In this document: one piece after another, positions 1-7,585 of the stretch
Layout of the letters: every line of letters starts with the position of its first letter
Position numbering within the stretch: the stretch's first letter is position 1
NCBI GenBank assembly: GCA_900313845.1
Contig: OMTC01000023.1
Span: forward strand, 1-11,400
DNA: 11,400 nucleotides
Direction: 5' to 3'
Source: an uncultured Prevotellaceae bacterium
GTDB taxonomy: Bacteria; Bacteroidota; Bacteroidia; Bacteroidales; Bacteroidaceae
Program-made: the position numbers and the translations under genes
The notes under the pieces: generated by a model
Told to the model about the DNA's origin: nothing
What the model saw: only the letters and a program-made list of their open reading frames with translations
Database searches by the model: none

Positions 1-390
1 GTAGTGAAGTCGAGAAGGATAACCATCAATCTGTCCGCTGCGATAACGCAACTGACGTAGGTAGTAACAAAAATCAGCAAAACTACGTTTGTTATTGGCA
101 TCACACAAGCTCAATGCACTCACTGTTTCCACAAAAGTAGTGCAGTCCAGTCCTCGCGTATTTATAATAAGGTGTTCATTCGTACCCTCTTCGAGTGTGT
201 GCCCAACGTAAGGTATGCCTAAGAATTTCTTACCAAAATAGAGTGTGCGAGCTTCATTTCCCTTCTCCGTCTTAGCCTCTTTCAAAATCTGAACGATAAA
301 AATGGAGTCTTGCTTTGTATATTCAATGGTACTATCAATCTTTTCGCTACATGCAGAAAAAAAAGATAACAAAAATGTCAGAAAAAACAT
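1..390 (-). CDS. DUF1460 family amidase-like lipoprotein, N-terminal part (runs off the left edge)
   Basis: This is a partial gene: 130 codons are visible and the C-terminus lies outside the window. The protein begins with a short hydrophobic stretch ending in a lipobox-like F-S-A-C (Cys14), so it is probably a lipoprotein. The diagnostic part is at residues 60-91, P-Y-V-G-H-T-L-E-E followed by G-L-D-C-T-T-F-V-E. Cys83 matches the catalytic cysteine of the DUF1460 family (PF07313, related to NlpC/P60 peptidases and N-acetylmuramoyl-L-alanine amidases). The Y-P-S-R-L-H-Y stretch at the edge is also typical of that family. The ATG at 388-390 is the only start codon after an in-frame stop, although the signal peptide then lacks the usual basic n-region. 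The gene starts 51 bases after the stop of the GH25 muramidase on the same strand, so the two are probably cotranscribed and act together on peptidoglycan. The family call is from recalled motifs and the substrate is inferred. Confidence 0.75.
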   Translation of the reverse strand, partial: MFFLTFLLSFFSACSEKIDSTIEYTKQDSIFIVQILKEAKTEKGNEARTLYFGKKFLGIPYVGHTLEEGTNEHLIINTRGLDCTTFVETVSALSLCDANNKRSFADFCYYLRQLRYRSGQIDGYPSRLHY

Positions 391-441
391 AAAAGGATCT
401 ACGGTTTGAAGTTTTACGATTTTTCAATACCAAAATGTCAA

Positions 442-1275
442 TCAAAACTGGATTTCTCTTAGGGTATGTCTTCCCACAAATCGACTTTGGTCCACGTTGC
501 CACGAATGCCTCGCACCCTACCCGTCTGACTATATTGCCACATCACAAAGTCGTCATTTCCATTGAGTACCGGCTCGTCGATTGTGTAGCAAGCAATCAT
601 AAACTTATAATCTCGATAACGTCCGCCATGGAAATGCTTATTATAGAAGTTCTTTCCCGTATAGATAATTGGTTTGCGTCCAAACTCCTGAGTGACCAAT
701 TTGAGCAACTGTTCGAGGCGTGCATGGAAAGTAGATTCAGAAACACCATTCGTTACCTCCACATCAATAATTGGAAGAAGGTCTTGCGACTTCACTTTCA
801 CCATACTCATGAAATTGCGGAATTGCAATTCGGCGGAAGTGTTGGCACGGAAGAAATGGTAGCTTCCCACTTTGAGTCCTGCACGACGTGCCTCACGAAG
901 ATTGTATTCGTAAGTTTCGTCCGTAATGTTTCCACCTTCAGATGCTTTCAGAAAAACATAGCCCACTTCAGGATTGGACGCAACGGTGCGCCACTCAATC
1001 CGTCCCTGATAATGGCTCACGTCGATGCCATGCACCCAATTACCCACACGATATCCACGTCCTCCTCCCATCAAGCGAGGCTGTTCTGCTATTCTCAGTT
1101 TGCTATCGGGCTTTGCTTTGTAAGTGATAGGGTCAGGCTCAATCAAAGGTAAATTGCTGGCATTCTCACGCTTCAACTCATATTTGTTTTTCTGCTTCTT
1201 TTTTGCTTCCATAGGCTGTACCACAAAAAGCAGAGAAAAAAATAGAAGAAAAGTATATAGTAAGTTTTGTCTCAT
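442..1275 (-). CDS. GH25 family muramidase (lysozyme-type peptidoglycan hydrolase)
   Basis: A 277-residue exported protein of the glycoside hydrolase 25 family, which cleaves the MurNAc-GlcNAc beta-1,4 bond of peptidoglycan. An N-terminal signal segment (residues 1-24, hydrophobic core 5-20) is followed by a basic, low-complexity linker to about residue 75. The catalytic domain then shows the family motifs in order: G-I-D-V-S-H-Y-Q-G (83-91, Asp85), Y-V-F-L-K-A-S-E-G (Glu113), G-S-Y-H-F-F-R (137-143), the D-x-E motif P-I-I-D-V-E-V (Asp171, Glu173 as the likely acid), P-I-I-Y-T-G (202-207), and W-Q-Y-S followed by N-V-D (246-262). All the expected active-site acids are present, so it should be active. 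It lies upstream of the DUF1460 hydrolase gene with a 51-base gap. Its start is preceded by a short AT-rich leader and a possible -7 box. Its physiological role, remodelling versus attack on other cells, cannot be told from sequence. Confidence 0.92.
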   Translation of the reverse strand: MRQNLLYTFLLFFSLLFVVQPMEAKKKQKNKYELKRENASNLPLIEPDPITYKAKPDSKLRIAEQPRLMGGGRGYRVGNWVHGIDVSHYQGRIEWRTVASNPEVGYVFLKASEGGNITDETYEYNLREARRAGLKVGSYHFFRANTSAELQFRNFMSMVKVKSQDLLPIIDVEVTNGVSESTFHARLEQLLKLVTQEFGRKPIIYTGKNFYNKHFHGGRYRDYKFMIACYTIDEPVLNGNDDFVMWQYSQTGRVRGIRGNVDQSRFVGRHTLREIQF

Positions 1276-1297
1276 ATTTAAATTCGCAATATGTTTG

Positions 1298-1305
1298 CAA
1301 ATTTA
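1298..1305 (-). promoter_or_regulatory. Candidate -7 box for the GH25 gene
   Basis: On the minus strand this reads TAAATTTG, a match to the Bacteroidetes TAnnTTTG -7 element. It would give a leader of roughly 15-20 bases before the ATG at 1275. I found no clear TTTG -33 element at the expected distance, so this is only a moderate candidate. Confidence 0.35.
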
Positions 1306-1370
1306 AGATTTTATTTTGAAAATGAGAGAATGATACTATGAGAAAATTTGAAAAAAGAAGCGAAGTGTTG

Positions 1371-1441
1371 AAAAAAGAAAAAAGCAAAGCACAACGAAGC
1401 CCATTCTTCATGGAAAAACCATGAGCCTCGTTGTGCTTTGC
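1371..1441 (-). terminator. Intrinsic terminator downstream of glnN
   Basis: Read on the minus strand, 24 bases after the glnN stop, is a hairpin with a perfect 14-bp outer stem (arms 1384-1397 and 1428-1441, GCAAAGCACAACGA and its complement) and additional inner pairing. The stem is followed immediately by TTTTTTCTTTTTT. On the plus strand no T-run follows the hairpin, so it acts in one direction, ending glnN transcription before the GH25 gene. Confidence 0.88.
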
Positions 1442-1464
1442 AGCATATTGTAATTGAAAATCAG

Positions 1465-3657
1465 TTATCGGATGAACAGAAGTTCGCGATACTTTGGCAA
1501 AGGCCACAGTTCATCGTCAACCACTTCCTCCAACTTATCTACATGATAGCGAATCTTCTCCAAATAAGGAGCCACATTGTCGTGGTAGGCAATTGCCTTT
1601 TCTCGCTCACTTTCGATGCGATTGGCTTTCTTCCTTGCCTCTACCATCTTCTCCACATTTTCCACGATGAACGACTCGTGTTCGCTGATTTGCTCAATGA
1701 GATGCAGATTGTTTGCCGAAATCTTTTGGTATTTTTCCTCAGGGAATATCTCCTTGATTTTGTGTACATTATCTATCAAGGTGGACTGATATTTCGTTAC
1801 CACAGGGATGATATGGTTCATGCAAAGGTCACCAAAGATACGTGCCTCAATCTGAATCTTCTTTGTGTAGGTTTCCCACTTGATTTCGTTTCGTGCCTGA
1901 AGCTCAAACTTAGTCATCACCTTCTGGCTCTCAAACATCTTGATAGTGTTTTCATCCAGATAACGGTCGTAAATGAGAGGGCAACTTGTCTCACAATCCA
2001 GTCCACGCTTAGCAGCCTCTTCTTTCCATTCTTCCGAATAGCCATTACCGTCGAAATGGATAGGCTTGATGTATTTGATGTCGTCGCGAACAACTTTCAG
2101 AATAGCACTTTCCTTTGCTTCACCCTTTTCTATCAGAACATCAACACGCTCTTTGAAATTGGTCAAAGCCTCTGCTACAGCGGTATTCAGAGCCAGCATC
2201 GCACTTGCACAGTTAGCCTCCGAACCCACAGCACGGAATTCGAAACGATTACCCGTAAAGGCAAATGGAGAAGTGCGGTTACGGTCTGTGTTGTCAATCA
2301 ATATTTCTGGGATGGAAGGAATGTCGAGTTGCATGGTAGTTTTCCCAGCCACTGCGAGAATATCATCATCGCTCGATTTCTCCACATGCTCCAACAAATC
2401 AGAAACGGTGCGTCCCAAAAAGGATGAAATGATAGCAGGAGGAGCTTCGTTAGCACCCAATCGATGTGCATTTGTAGCAGAACTGATAGCCGCTTTAAGA
2501 AGTCCGTTATGATCATAGACAGCCTTGAGAGTCTCAACGATGAAAGTGACAAAACGCAAATTCTCCATCTGCGTTTTTCCTGGAGCATGGAGCAGCACTC
2601 CCGTGTCGGTGCAGAGCGACCAGTTGTTATGCTTACCGCTTCCGTTCACTCCCTTGAATGGCTTCTCATGCAAAATGCAACGGAATCCATGCTTGCGTGC
2701 CACTCGCTTCATGATTGACATCATCAGCATGTTGTGGTCCACAGCAAGGTTACATTCTTCGTAAATTGGTGCCAACTCAAACTGGTTGGGTGCCACCTCG
2801 TTATGACGTGTCTTGCAAGGAATACCCAACTCCAGTGCATGTATTTCGATGTCGCGCATAAAGTTTTCCACGCGCTCAGGGATAGAACCGAAATAGTGGT
2901 CGTCCATCTGCTGGTTCTTTGCAGAGTCGTGTCCCATCAGTGTGCGTCCCGTCATCACAAGGTCAGGACGTGCAGTATAGAGGGACTCATCTACCAAGAA
3001 ATACTCTTGTTCCCAACCCAAATTTGTAATCACCTTTTTCACATCGGGATAGAAATACTGACTCACTGCAGTAGCAGCCTTGTCCACAGCATATAGGGAC
3101 TTTTTCAGAGGTGCCTTATAGTCGAGGGCTTCACCCGTATAGGAAATAAAGATGGTAGGAATCATCAAGGTATCACCAATGATGAAAACAGGAGAAGTTG
3201 GGTCCCATGCAGAATAGCCTCGCGCCTCAAAAGTGGAACGAATACCACCACTTGGGAAAGACGAAGCATCGGGTTCTTGCTGCACAAGTATCTTTCCTTC
3301 AAATTCTTCCACCATTCCACCTTTTCCGTCGTGCTCAACAAATCCATCGTGTTTCTCAGCTGTTCCTTCAGTAAGAGGCTGGAACCAGTGAGTGTAGTGT
3401 GTCACACCGAGGTCGATTGCCCAGCGCTTCATTCCTTCTGCCACAGCATCTGCAATCTTGCGGTCGAAAGGAGCACCATTATCAATCACGTCACACATCT
3501 TGGCATACACTTTCGCAGGCAGATACTTGAACATTTTCTGCTTGTCGAAAACAAACTTTCCAAAATATTCTGAAGGGCGCTCAACTGGAGTTTTCACTTC
3601 AACTGGACGTTTCTTGAAAGCGTCATCCACTACTTTGAATCTGAGTTTTGAAGCCAT
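1465..3657 (-). CDS. glnN: Type III glutamine synthetase
   Basis: The 730-residue length is that of the GSIII family, much longer than GSI or GSII. The enzyme makes glutamine from glutamate, ammonia and ATP in the cytoplasm and is the main ammonia-assimilating synthetase in many Bacteroidales. Visible hallmarks are G-W-E-Q-E-Y-F-L-V-D (214-223, metal-binding glutamates), H-N-E-V-A-P-N-Q-F-E-L-A-P (285-297), K-P-F-K-G-V-N-G-S-G-K-H-N-N-W-S (332-347, ATP and metal binding), N-A-H-R-L-G-A-N-E-A-P-P-A (396-408), and a segment at 456-483 containing N-R-F-E-F-R-A-V-G-S-E-A-N. The C-terminal third is charged and helical, as usual for GSIII. The ATG at 3657 sits about 20-25 bases downstream of a good promoter, and the gene ends at a strong terminator, so it is probably monocistronic. 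It is transcribed divergently from the CMD-family gene across a 243-base gap. The reading frame is intact. Confidence 0.97.
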   Translation of the reverse strand: MASKLRFKVVDDAFKKRPVEVKTPVERPSEYFGKFVFDKQKMFKYLPAKVYAKMCDVIDNGAPFDRKIADAVAEGMKRWAIDLGVTHYTHWFQPLTEGTAEKHDGFVEHDGKGGMVEEFEGKILVQQEPDASSFPSGGIRSTFEARGYSAWDPTSPVFIIGDTLMIPTIFISYTGEALDYKAPLKKSLYAVDKAATAVSQYFYPDVKKVITNLGWEQEYFLVDESLYTARPDLVMTGRTLMGHDSAKNQQMDDHYFGSIPERVENFMRDIEIHALELGIPCKTRHNEVAPNQFELAPIYEECNLAVDHNMLMMSIMKRVARKHGFRCILHEKPFKGVNGSGKHNNWSLCTDTGVLLHAPGKTQMENLRFVTFIVETLKAVYDHNGLLKAAISSATNAHRLGANEAPPAIISSFLGRTVSDLLEHVEKSSDDDILAVAGKTTMQLDIPSIPEILIDNTDRNRTSPFAFTGNRFEFRAVGSEANCASAMLALNTAVAEALTNFKERVDVLIEKGEAKESAILKVVRDDIKYIKPIHFDGNGYSEEWKEEAAKRGLDCETSCPLIYDRYLDENTIKMFESQKVMTKFELQARNEIKWETYTKKIQIEARIFGDLCMNHIIPVVTKYQSTLIDNVHKIKEIFPEEKYQKISANNLHLIEQISEHESFIVENVEKMVEARKKANRIESEREKAIAYHDNVAPYLEKIRYHVDKLEEVVDDELWPLPKYRELLFIR

Positions 3658-3685
3658 ATTTCAATTCTATTTTACTTTATTTGCA

Positions 3686-3716
3686 CAAAAATACTTTATT
3701 GAGAATCCTACCAAAA
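3686..3716 (-). promoter_or_regulatory. Promoter of glnN
   Basis: On the minus strand TTTTG (3712-3716) is followed after 18 bases by TATTTTTG (3686-3693). This fits the Bacteroidetes -33 TTTG and -7 TAnnTTTG pattern. Transcription would start near 3678 and leave a leader of about 20 bases. A second perfect -7 match, TACCTTTG at 3777-3784, lies further upstream without an obvious -33 element and could be an alternative start giving a leader of about 110 bases. Confidence 0.55.
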
Positions 3717-3831
3717 GGCAATACAAAAATAAAAATGATGATGACACGAAATCAACGAACTATCACTTTTTCCATGCAAAGGTAAGAAAAAATAACGGTT
3801 TCAGTGTTAAATGTTCTAAAAAAAGCACAAG

Positions 3832-3865
3832 TTTTTCGCAATCGAGATAATTTTGTGTATATTTG
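3832..3865 (+). promoter_or_regulatory. Promoter of the CMD-family gene
   Basis: TATATTTG at 3858-3865 matches the TAnnTTTG -7 consensus. A T-rich TTTTTCG at 3832-3838 lies at about the right distance for a -33 element, though it is not a perfect TTTG. A start near 3872 would leave a leader of about 30 bases before the ATG at 3901. The box overlaps a possible TTG start codon upstream, which argues for the later ATG. Confidence 0.55.
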
Positions 3866-3900
3866 CATTTACGAATCAAAAATCATATCATAATATCACC

Positions 3901-4680
3901 ATGAAAGAAATCAAAATTACAGAACGCGCCCACAAAGAAATCAAAAAACTTTACGGACGCCATGCAGTAAATACATTGAAGAGTGACCCTGAATTGACAG
4001 TTATTTTCGACAACTTCGCTTTCGATGAAACACTTCAGGCAACAACTGGTTTGGTTGAGGAAAAGACACGTGTGATGTGCATCCTCGCTTCTTGTATAGG
4101 TTGCAATGCTCTTACGGAGTTCCGCATGTATGTGGATGCTGCTCTCAATGTGGGTGTAAAGCCACGTGAAGTACGCGAAATCGTATATCAAGCAGTTCCA
4201 TTCCTCGGTTTCTCAAAAGTGCTTTGCTTCTTGCTCGCTATGAACGAAGTGTTCGACGATAACGATATTCGTCTCCCTCTCGATGACCAAGCTACCACCA
4301 CTGAAGAGACTCGCCACGAAGCTGGTAAGGAAATGATTGATGCTCTTTGGGGCGAAGGCAACTGCGACAATATGTACGAAACTTCTCCAAAGGGACAGGA
4401 GCATATCGTGCGCTATATGCAAGACTACTGCTTCGGTCAGTTCTACACACGCAACGGCATTGACCTTCAGCACCGCGAACTCATCACATTCTGTATGTTG
4501 GCAGCACTCGGAGGCGTTGACTTCCGTCTTCGCACTCATGCCATCGGTTGCAAGAACGCAAAGATTACAAAGGAAGAAATGGTTGCAGCAGTAACAGCAA
4601 TGCTTCCTTGGATTGGTTTCCCTCGCTCTCTCAATGCGCTCAACATCATCAATGATGCTTATTCTGAGAAACTGATTTAA
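3901..4680 (+). CDS. Two-domain carboxymuconolactone decarboxylase (CMD) family protein
   Basis: A 259-residue cytoplasmic protein made of two repeated CMD-type helical domains (PF02627). The first spans about residues 35-120 and contains C-I-L-A-S-C-I-G-C-N-A-L followed by an alpha-helical A-A-L-N-V-G-V-K-P-R-E-V-R-E. The second spans about 165-255 and contains R-E-L-I-T-F-C-M-L-A-A-L-G-G-V-D-F-R-L-R-T-H with I-T-K-E-E-M. Family members include gamma-carboxymuconolactone decarboxylases and AhpD-like peroxidases. The first domain has a C-x-x-C (Cys65, Cys68), but it is not placed three residues before a histidine as in AhpD. The second domain keeps His213 but has no C-x-x-C. Peroxidase activity is therefore doubtful and the substrate is unknown. 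I chose the ATG at 3901 over a TTG 48 bases upstream because that TTG lies inside the predicted promoter. The gene is divergent from glnN and ends at a clear terminator. Confidence 0.85.
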   Translation: MKEIKITERAHKEIKKLYGRHAVNTLKSDPELTVIFDNFAFDETLQATTGLVEEKTRVMCILASCIGCNALTEFRMYVDAALNVGVKPREVREIVYQAVPFLGFSKVLCFLLAMNEVFDDNDIRLPLDDQATTTEETRHEAGKEMIDALWGEGNCDNMYETSPKGQEHIVRYMQDYCFGQFYTRNGIDLQHRELITFCMLAALGGVDFRLRTHAIGCKNAKITKEEMVAAVTAMLPWIGFPRSLNALNIINDAYSEKLI

Positions 4681-4704
4681 TCAAAGACAATATCAAATTA
4701 ACTT

Positions 4705-4748
4705 AAAAAGGCTGTAAGCTCAAATGCTCACAGCCTTTTTCTTTTTTC
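4705..4748. terminator. Bidirectional intrinsic terminator between convergent transcripts
   Basis: A hairpin with arms 4705-4719 (AAAAAGGCTGTAAGC) and 4726-4740, one A-C mismatch and a 6-base loop, is followed on the plus strand by CTTTTTTCT. It begins 25 bases after the stop of the CMD-family gene. Read on the minus strand the same stem also ends in a T-run, so it can terminate the decarboxylase operon coming from the right, whose last gene ends at 4839. Confidence 0.85.
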
Positions 4749-4755
4749 TCTATTT

Positions 4756-4828
4756 TGTCAGGGATTGAAAGGATAATATGGATTAACTCTGAAGAATGAA
4801 ATCCTTTTTATCCTTTAAATCCTTGACA
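4756..4828. repeat. 21-bp imperfect inverted repeat with a 31-base loop
   Basis: The arms 4756-4776 and 4808-4828 are complementary at 19 of 21 positions. In plus-strand RNA one of the two exceptions would be a G-U pair. A further 5-bp inner stem (GGATT at 4780-4784, AATCC at 4800-4804) lies in the loop. It sits between the bidirectional terminator and the stop of the beta-subunit gene and has no U-tract of its own. It may be an mRNA 3'-end stabilising hairpin or a copy of an interspersed palindromic repeat. Confidence 0.7.
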
Positions 4829-4838
4829 AAAGCACCAT

Positions 4839-6005
4839 CTATGACAAGAAGCCGAGGAGGACACCTGCTGCAACAGCGGAGCCGATAACACCAGCCACAT
4901 TGGGACCCATTGCGTGGAGCAAGAGGAAATTGTGTGGGTCTGCCCTCAAACCTTCTTGATTAGAGATACGAGCTGCCATAGGAACGGCACTCACACCTGC
5001 ATTACCAATAAGTGGATTGATTTTCTTACCTTCTGGCAAGAAGAGGTTCATAAACTTCACGAAAAGCACACCACTTGCAGTTGCAATCATGAAAGCACAT
5101 GCACCCAACACGAAGATAAGGATAGTGTCGAGCGTGAGGAACTCACTTGCTTGAGTGGAGCAACCTACGGTAAGACCGAGGAGCATCACAACGATGTCGT
5201 TGAGTGCACTACCTGCTGTCTTTGCCAAACGAGTTGTCTTTGTGCTTTCCTTCAACAAGTTACCGAAGAAGAGCATACCGAGCAATGGGAGACCCGATGG
5301 AACGATGAAAGTAGTGATAAGCAAACCAACGATTGGGAAGAGAATCTTCTCAGTCTGGCTCACCTCACGGCTTGTTGCCATCTTAATCTGCTTTTCCTTC
5401 TTAGTAGTAAGCGCACGCATGATAAATGGCTGAATCACAGGAACGAGTGCCATGTAACTATAAGCACACACTGCAATAGCACCCATCAAGTTTGGTGCCA
5501 ACTTCGAAGAAAGGAAGATTGCTGTAGGACCATCAGCACCACCGATGATAGCGATACCAGCAGCCTGGTTTGGTTCGAATCCCATTGCCAACGCAATGAT
5601 ATAAGCACCAAAGATACCAAACTGAGCAGCGGCACCAATCAGCATCAACTTAGGATTTGCAATCAAAGCAGAGAAGTCAGTCATCGCACCGATTCCGAGG
5701 AATACGAGAGGCGGATACCAACCCTGCTTCACACCTTGATAGAATATATTCAGGACGGCATTGTCCTCGTAGAGTCCGATTTCAAGACCAGCAGCCTTGA
5801 ACGGAATGTTACCCAAAATGATACCCAGACCAATCGGGATGAGCAGCAGTGGTTCGAAGTCCTTCTTGATGGCAAGCCAAATGAAGAAAGCACCGACCAA
5901 TATCATGATGACATTTGCCCACGCCACATTGGCAAAGCCAGTGTAGGTGAGGAAGTCGGCGAACTTTTCACCAATGAAGCCCCAAATACTTGATTCTAAT
6001 AACAT
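4839..6005 (-). CDS. mmdB: Na+-translocating decarboxylase beta subunit (methylmalonyl-CoA decarboxylase MmdB / OadB family)
   Basis: A 388-residue polytopic inner-membrane protein of the OadB/MmdB/GcdB family, about the usual length. This subunit decarboxylates carboxybiotin on the carrier protein and couples it to Na+ export. Visible family signatures are G-I-G-A-M-T-D-F (104-111), G-G-A-D-G-P-T-A-I-F (155-164, containing the aspartate conserved and required in OadB), and N-P-L-I-G-N-A-G-V-S-A-V-P-M-A-A-R (330-346). Many hydrophobic segments alternate with short loops; a charged cytoplasmic-type loop lies at about 200-220. The start codon is 15 bases after the stop of the biotin carrier gene, so the two are surely cotranscribed. 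Assignment to the methylmalonyl-CoA rather than the oxaloacetate or glutaconyl-CoA enzyme rests on the linked CoA-type carboxyltransferase and the epimerase, not on this protein itself. Confidence 0.93.
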   Translation of the reverse strand: MLLESSIWGFIGEKFADFLTYTGFANVAWANVIMILVGAFFIWLAIKKDFEPLLLIPIGLGIILGNIPFKAAGLEIGLYEDNAVLNIFYQGVKQGWYPPLVFLGIGAMTDFSALIANPKLMLIGAAAQFGIFGAYIIALAMGFEPNQAAGIAIIGGADGPTAIFLSSKLAPNLMGAIAVCAYSYMALVPVIQPFIMRALTTKKEKQIKMATSREVSQTEKILFPIVGLLITTFIVPSGLPLLGMLFFGNLLKESTKTTRLAKTAGSALNDIVVMLLGLTVGCSTQASEFLTLDTILIFVLGACAFMIATASGVLFVKFMNLFLPEGKKINPLIGNAGVSAVPMAARISNQEGLRADPHNFLLLHAMGPNVAGVIGSAVAAGVLLGFLS

Positions 6006-6020
6006 TTTTCTTCACTTAAA

Positions 6021-6449
6021 TTATTCAATAGTTACAAGTACTGCACCTTCCATCACGGTGTCGCCCTTAGCAACACGCACTTCAGCAATCTTACCATCAC
6101 GCTCAGCATCGATGTTGTTCTCCATCTTCATGGCTTCGAGCACAACAACTGTCTGACCCTTCTTCACGGCCTGTCCCACAGTCACCTTGATGTCGTTCAC
6201 TGTGCCTGGAAGAGGAGCCTTCACTGCTGTAACACCTTGAGCAACAGCTTCCTGAGCAGCCTTAGGAGCCTCAACGGTCTTCACTGGAGCAGCCACGGCA
6301 CGTACCACTGGCTTAGGTTGAGCGATAGGTTTTTCCATTTCAACGTCGAACTCAACGCCATTTACCTCAACCTTTGCGATGTTGTCCTCAACGCCATTGA
6401 TTTTCACGCTGTAGTCAACACCTTTAATCTTATATTTATATTCTTTCAT
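6021..6449 (-). CDS. mmdC: Biotin carboxyl carrier subunit of methylmalonyl-CoA decarboxylase
   Basis: A 142-residue protein with three parts: a beta-rich N-terminal region (about 1-40), a flexible Ala/Pro/Val-rich linker (about 41-75), and a C-terminal biotinyl domain. The biotinylation motif is V-L-E-A-M-K-M-E-N-N (103-112), with Lys108 as the modified residue. The domain also has the usual A-P-L-P-G-T-V (78-84) and V-A-K-G-D-T-V (126-132) turns. It shuttles the carboxyl group from the alpha subunit to the membrane beta subunit. It lies between the gamma-type subunit gene (33-base gap) and the beta subunit gene (15-base gap). The linker is typical of carriers from these Na+ pumps. An acetyl-CoA carboxylase carrier is less likely because no biotin carboxylase is nearby. 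Confidence 0.93.
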   Translation of the reverse strand: MKEYKYKIKGVDYSVKINGVEDNIAKVEVNGVEFDVEMEKPIAQPKPVVRAVAAPVKTVEAPKAAQEAVAQGVTAVKAPLPGTVNDIKVTVGQAVKKGQTVVVLEAMKMENNIDAERDGKIAEVRVAKGDTVMEGAVLVTIE

Positions 6450-6482
6450 GAATCTTTTTTGTTTTGAAAACTGAATGATTAA

Positions 6483-7442
6483 TTAATGGTGGATTTCAGG
6501 AACGTGACGGAGTGTGTGATCCTTGCTTTCCCACTCTGTCTGGTGATGCTGAATTGTGAGCACACCACTTTCCACATCGTGCATGTTGCCCATGTACTCA
6601 TGCAAAGCAAGCGTGATAGCAGCCACGTAGTTGTCCATTTCGATACCCTTCGTTTCTGTACCTTCCTTTGCCATGACAACCACCTTCTGAGCCGACTCGT
6701 GAATCTTGCGAATTGCCTTCACGCGATTCAACTTAGCGATGCGGTTGAGAACCCATCCAAAGATATAGAAGAATACGAACAAGAGAATCAGACAACTGAA
6801 CACAATACCCATGGAAAGGATTGCCATGGCAATGCCATAAGGGTCTTTCGACTTCCATTCAGCAATCTTATTATGCTCCACTTGTTTGTTTGGCGCATTA
6901 GGAGTCAAAGCCTCTGCTGTCTCAACAGACCAACTACCGTCTTCGTTTCTTGCATAACCATTGCCAGCAGGCAAACTTGCAGGAATCGTGATAGAGTCGA
7001 GAAGGTCAACGCCGTTACCATCATAAAGTGCAATGAAAATGTCCTCGCCTGGCACCAACTTGAAGTTAGTGTGGAGAGTACCGCGATTCACATTGCCATC
7101 AGCAAAGAAAGTGATGCGCTGCTTGGCAGTGACACTTGTGCGAGCGTCACCTGCTGGAACGAGCGACATCTTTGCAATACGATCTGGAGCCGACATGTTC
7201 TTGTCGAGCACAGAACGGTCTGAAGTGAGGAAGCATCCACGAATGTCGTGCGTGCTGTAAGAAATGTTCTGAATCTCAATCCAGCTGCTTGCCTCGCCAA
7301 ATTCGTCCCGATACTGAGCCGACGCCGACGAGTCAGCAGGATTCAGCACATACACTTCATTGATTTTGAAGTCGTGTGCTCCCTGTGCCATCATCGAGAT
7401 ACCCGATAAGAGGGCGAAAGCGAATAATAATACTTTTTTCAT
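6483..7442 (-). CDS. OadG-like gamma subunit with an exported N-terminal lamin-tail-like domain
   Basis: A 319-residue protein. Residues 1-20 form a signal peptide (M-K-K, hydrophobic core, then a cleavage-like M-A-Q-G). Residues about 24-155 look like a lamin-tail-type beta domain: I-N-E-V-Y-V-L-N, S-S-W-I-E-I-Q-N, a G-C-F-L-T-S-D strand, and F-F-A-D-G-N with F-K-L-V-P-G-E. A single membrane segment follows at about 204-230. The remainder is a cytoplasmic helical tail with Y-V-A-A-I-T-L-A-L-H-E-Y (272-283), characteristic of OadG-family subunits. OadG proteins assemble and anchor the alpha and beta subunits of the pump. Classical OadG is under 100 residues, so most of this length is the added domain. 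The ATG at 7442 is chosen because it begins the signal peptide. The open frame upstream runs only through heptad-repeat DNA. The gene is in the operon between the carboxyltransferase and biotin carrier genes. Confidence 0.85.
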   Translation of the reverse strand: MKKVLLFAFALLSGISMMAQGAHDFKINEVYVLNPADSSASAQYRDEFGEASSWIEIQNISYSTHDIRGCFLTSDRSVLDKNMSAPDRIAKMSLVPAGDARTSVTAKQRITFFADGNVNRGTLHTNFKLVPGEDIFIALYDGNGVDLLDSITIPASLPAGNGYARNEDGSWSVETAEALTPNAPNKQVEHNKIAEWKSKDPYGIAMAILSMGIVFSCLILLFVFFYIFGWVLNRIAKLNRVKAIRKIHESAQKVVVMAKEGTETKGIEMDNYVAAITLALHEYMGNMHDVESGVLTIQHHQTEWESKDHTLRHVPEIHH

Positions 7443-7450
7443 TTTCTGAT

Positions 7451-7478
7451 GAAGAATGAAGAATGAAGAATGAAGAAC
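7451..7478. repeat. Heptad tandem repeat, left arm of a gene-less inverted pair
   Basis: Four 7-bp units in tandem, three GAAGAAT and one GAAGAAC. The arm begins 8 bases from the start codon of the OadG-like gene. It is inverted relative to the heptads at 7586-7613. Confidence 0.9.
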
Positions 7479-7585
7479 GATGGCTGCAAACGCCAATTGC
7501 TTCATTTTCATTTCATCCATTCTTGATATTTGGTTATTAATACGGAAGAACAAATTTCTGAAGAACTCGAAAAAAGTAAAATACA

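Noticed and set aside
1438..2427. A 329-codon open frame on the plus strand opposite glnN
   Set aside because: It overlaps the terminator and the C-terminal third of glnN and has no domain signature.
4914..5993. A 359-codon open frame on the plus strand opposite the beta-subunit gene
   Set aside because: It is rich in Thr, His, Cys and Glu, as expected from the complement of a membrane-protein gene, and matches no family. The minus-strand gene has all its signature motifs.
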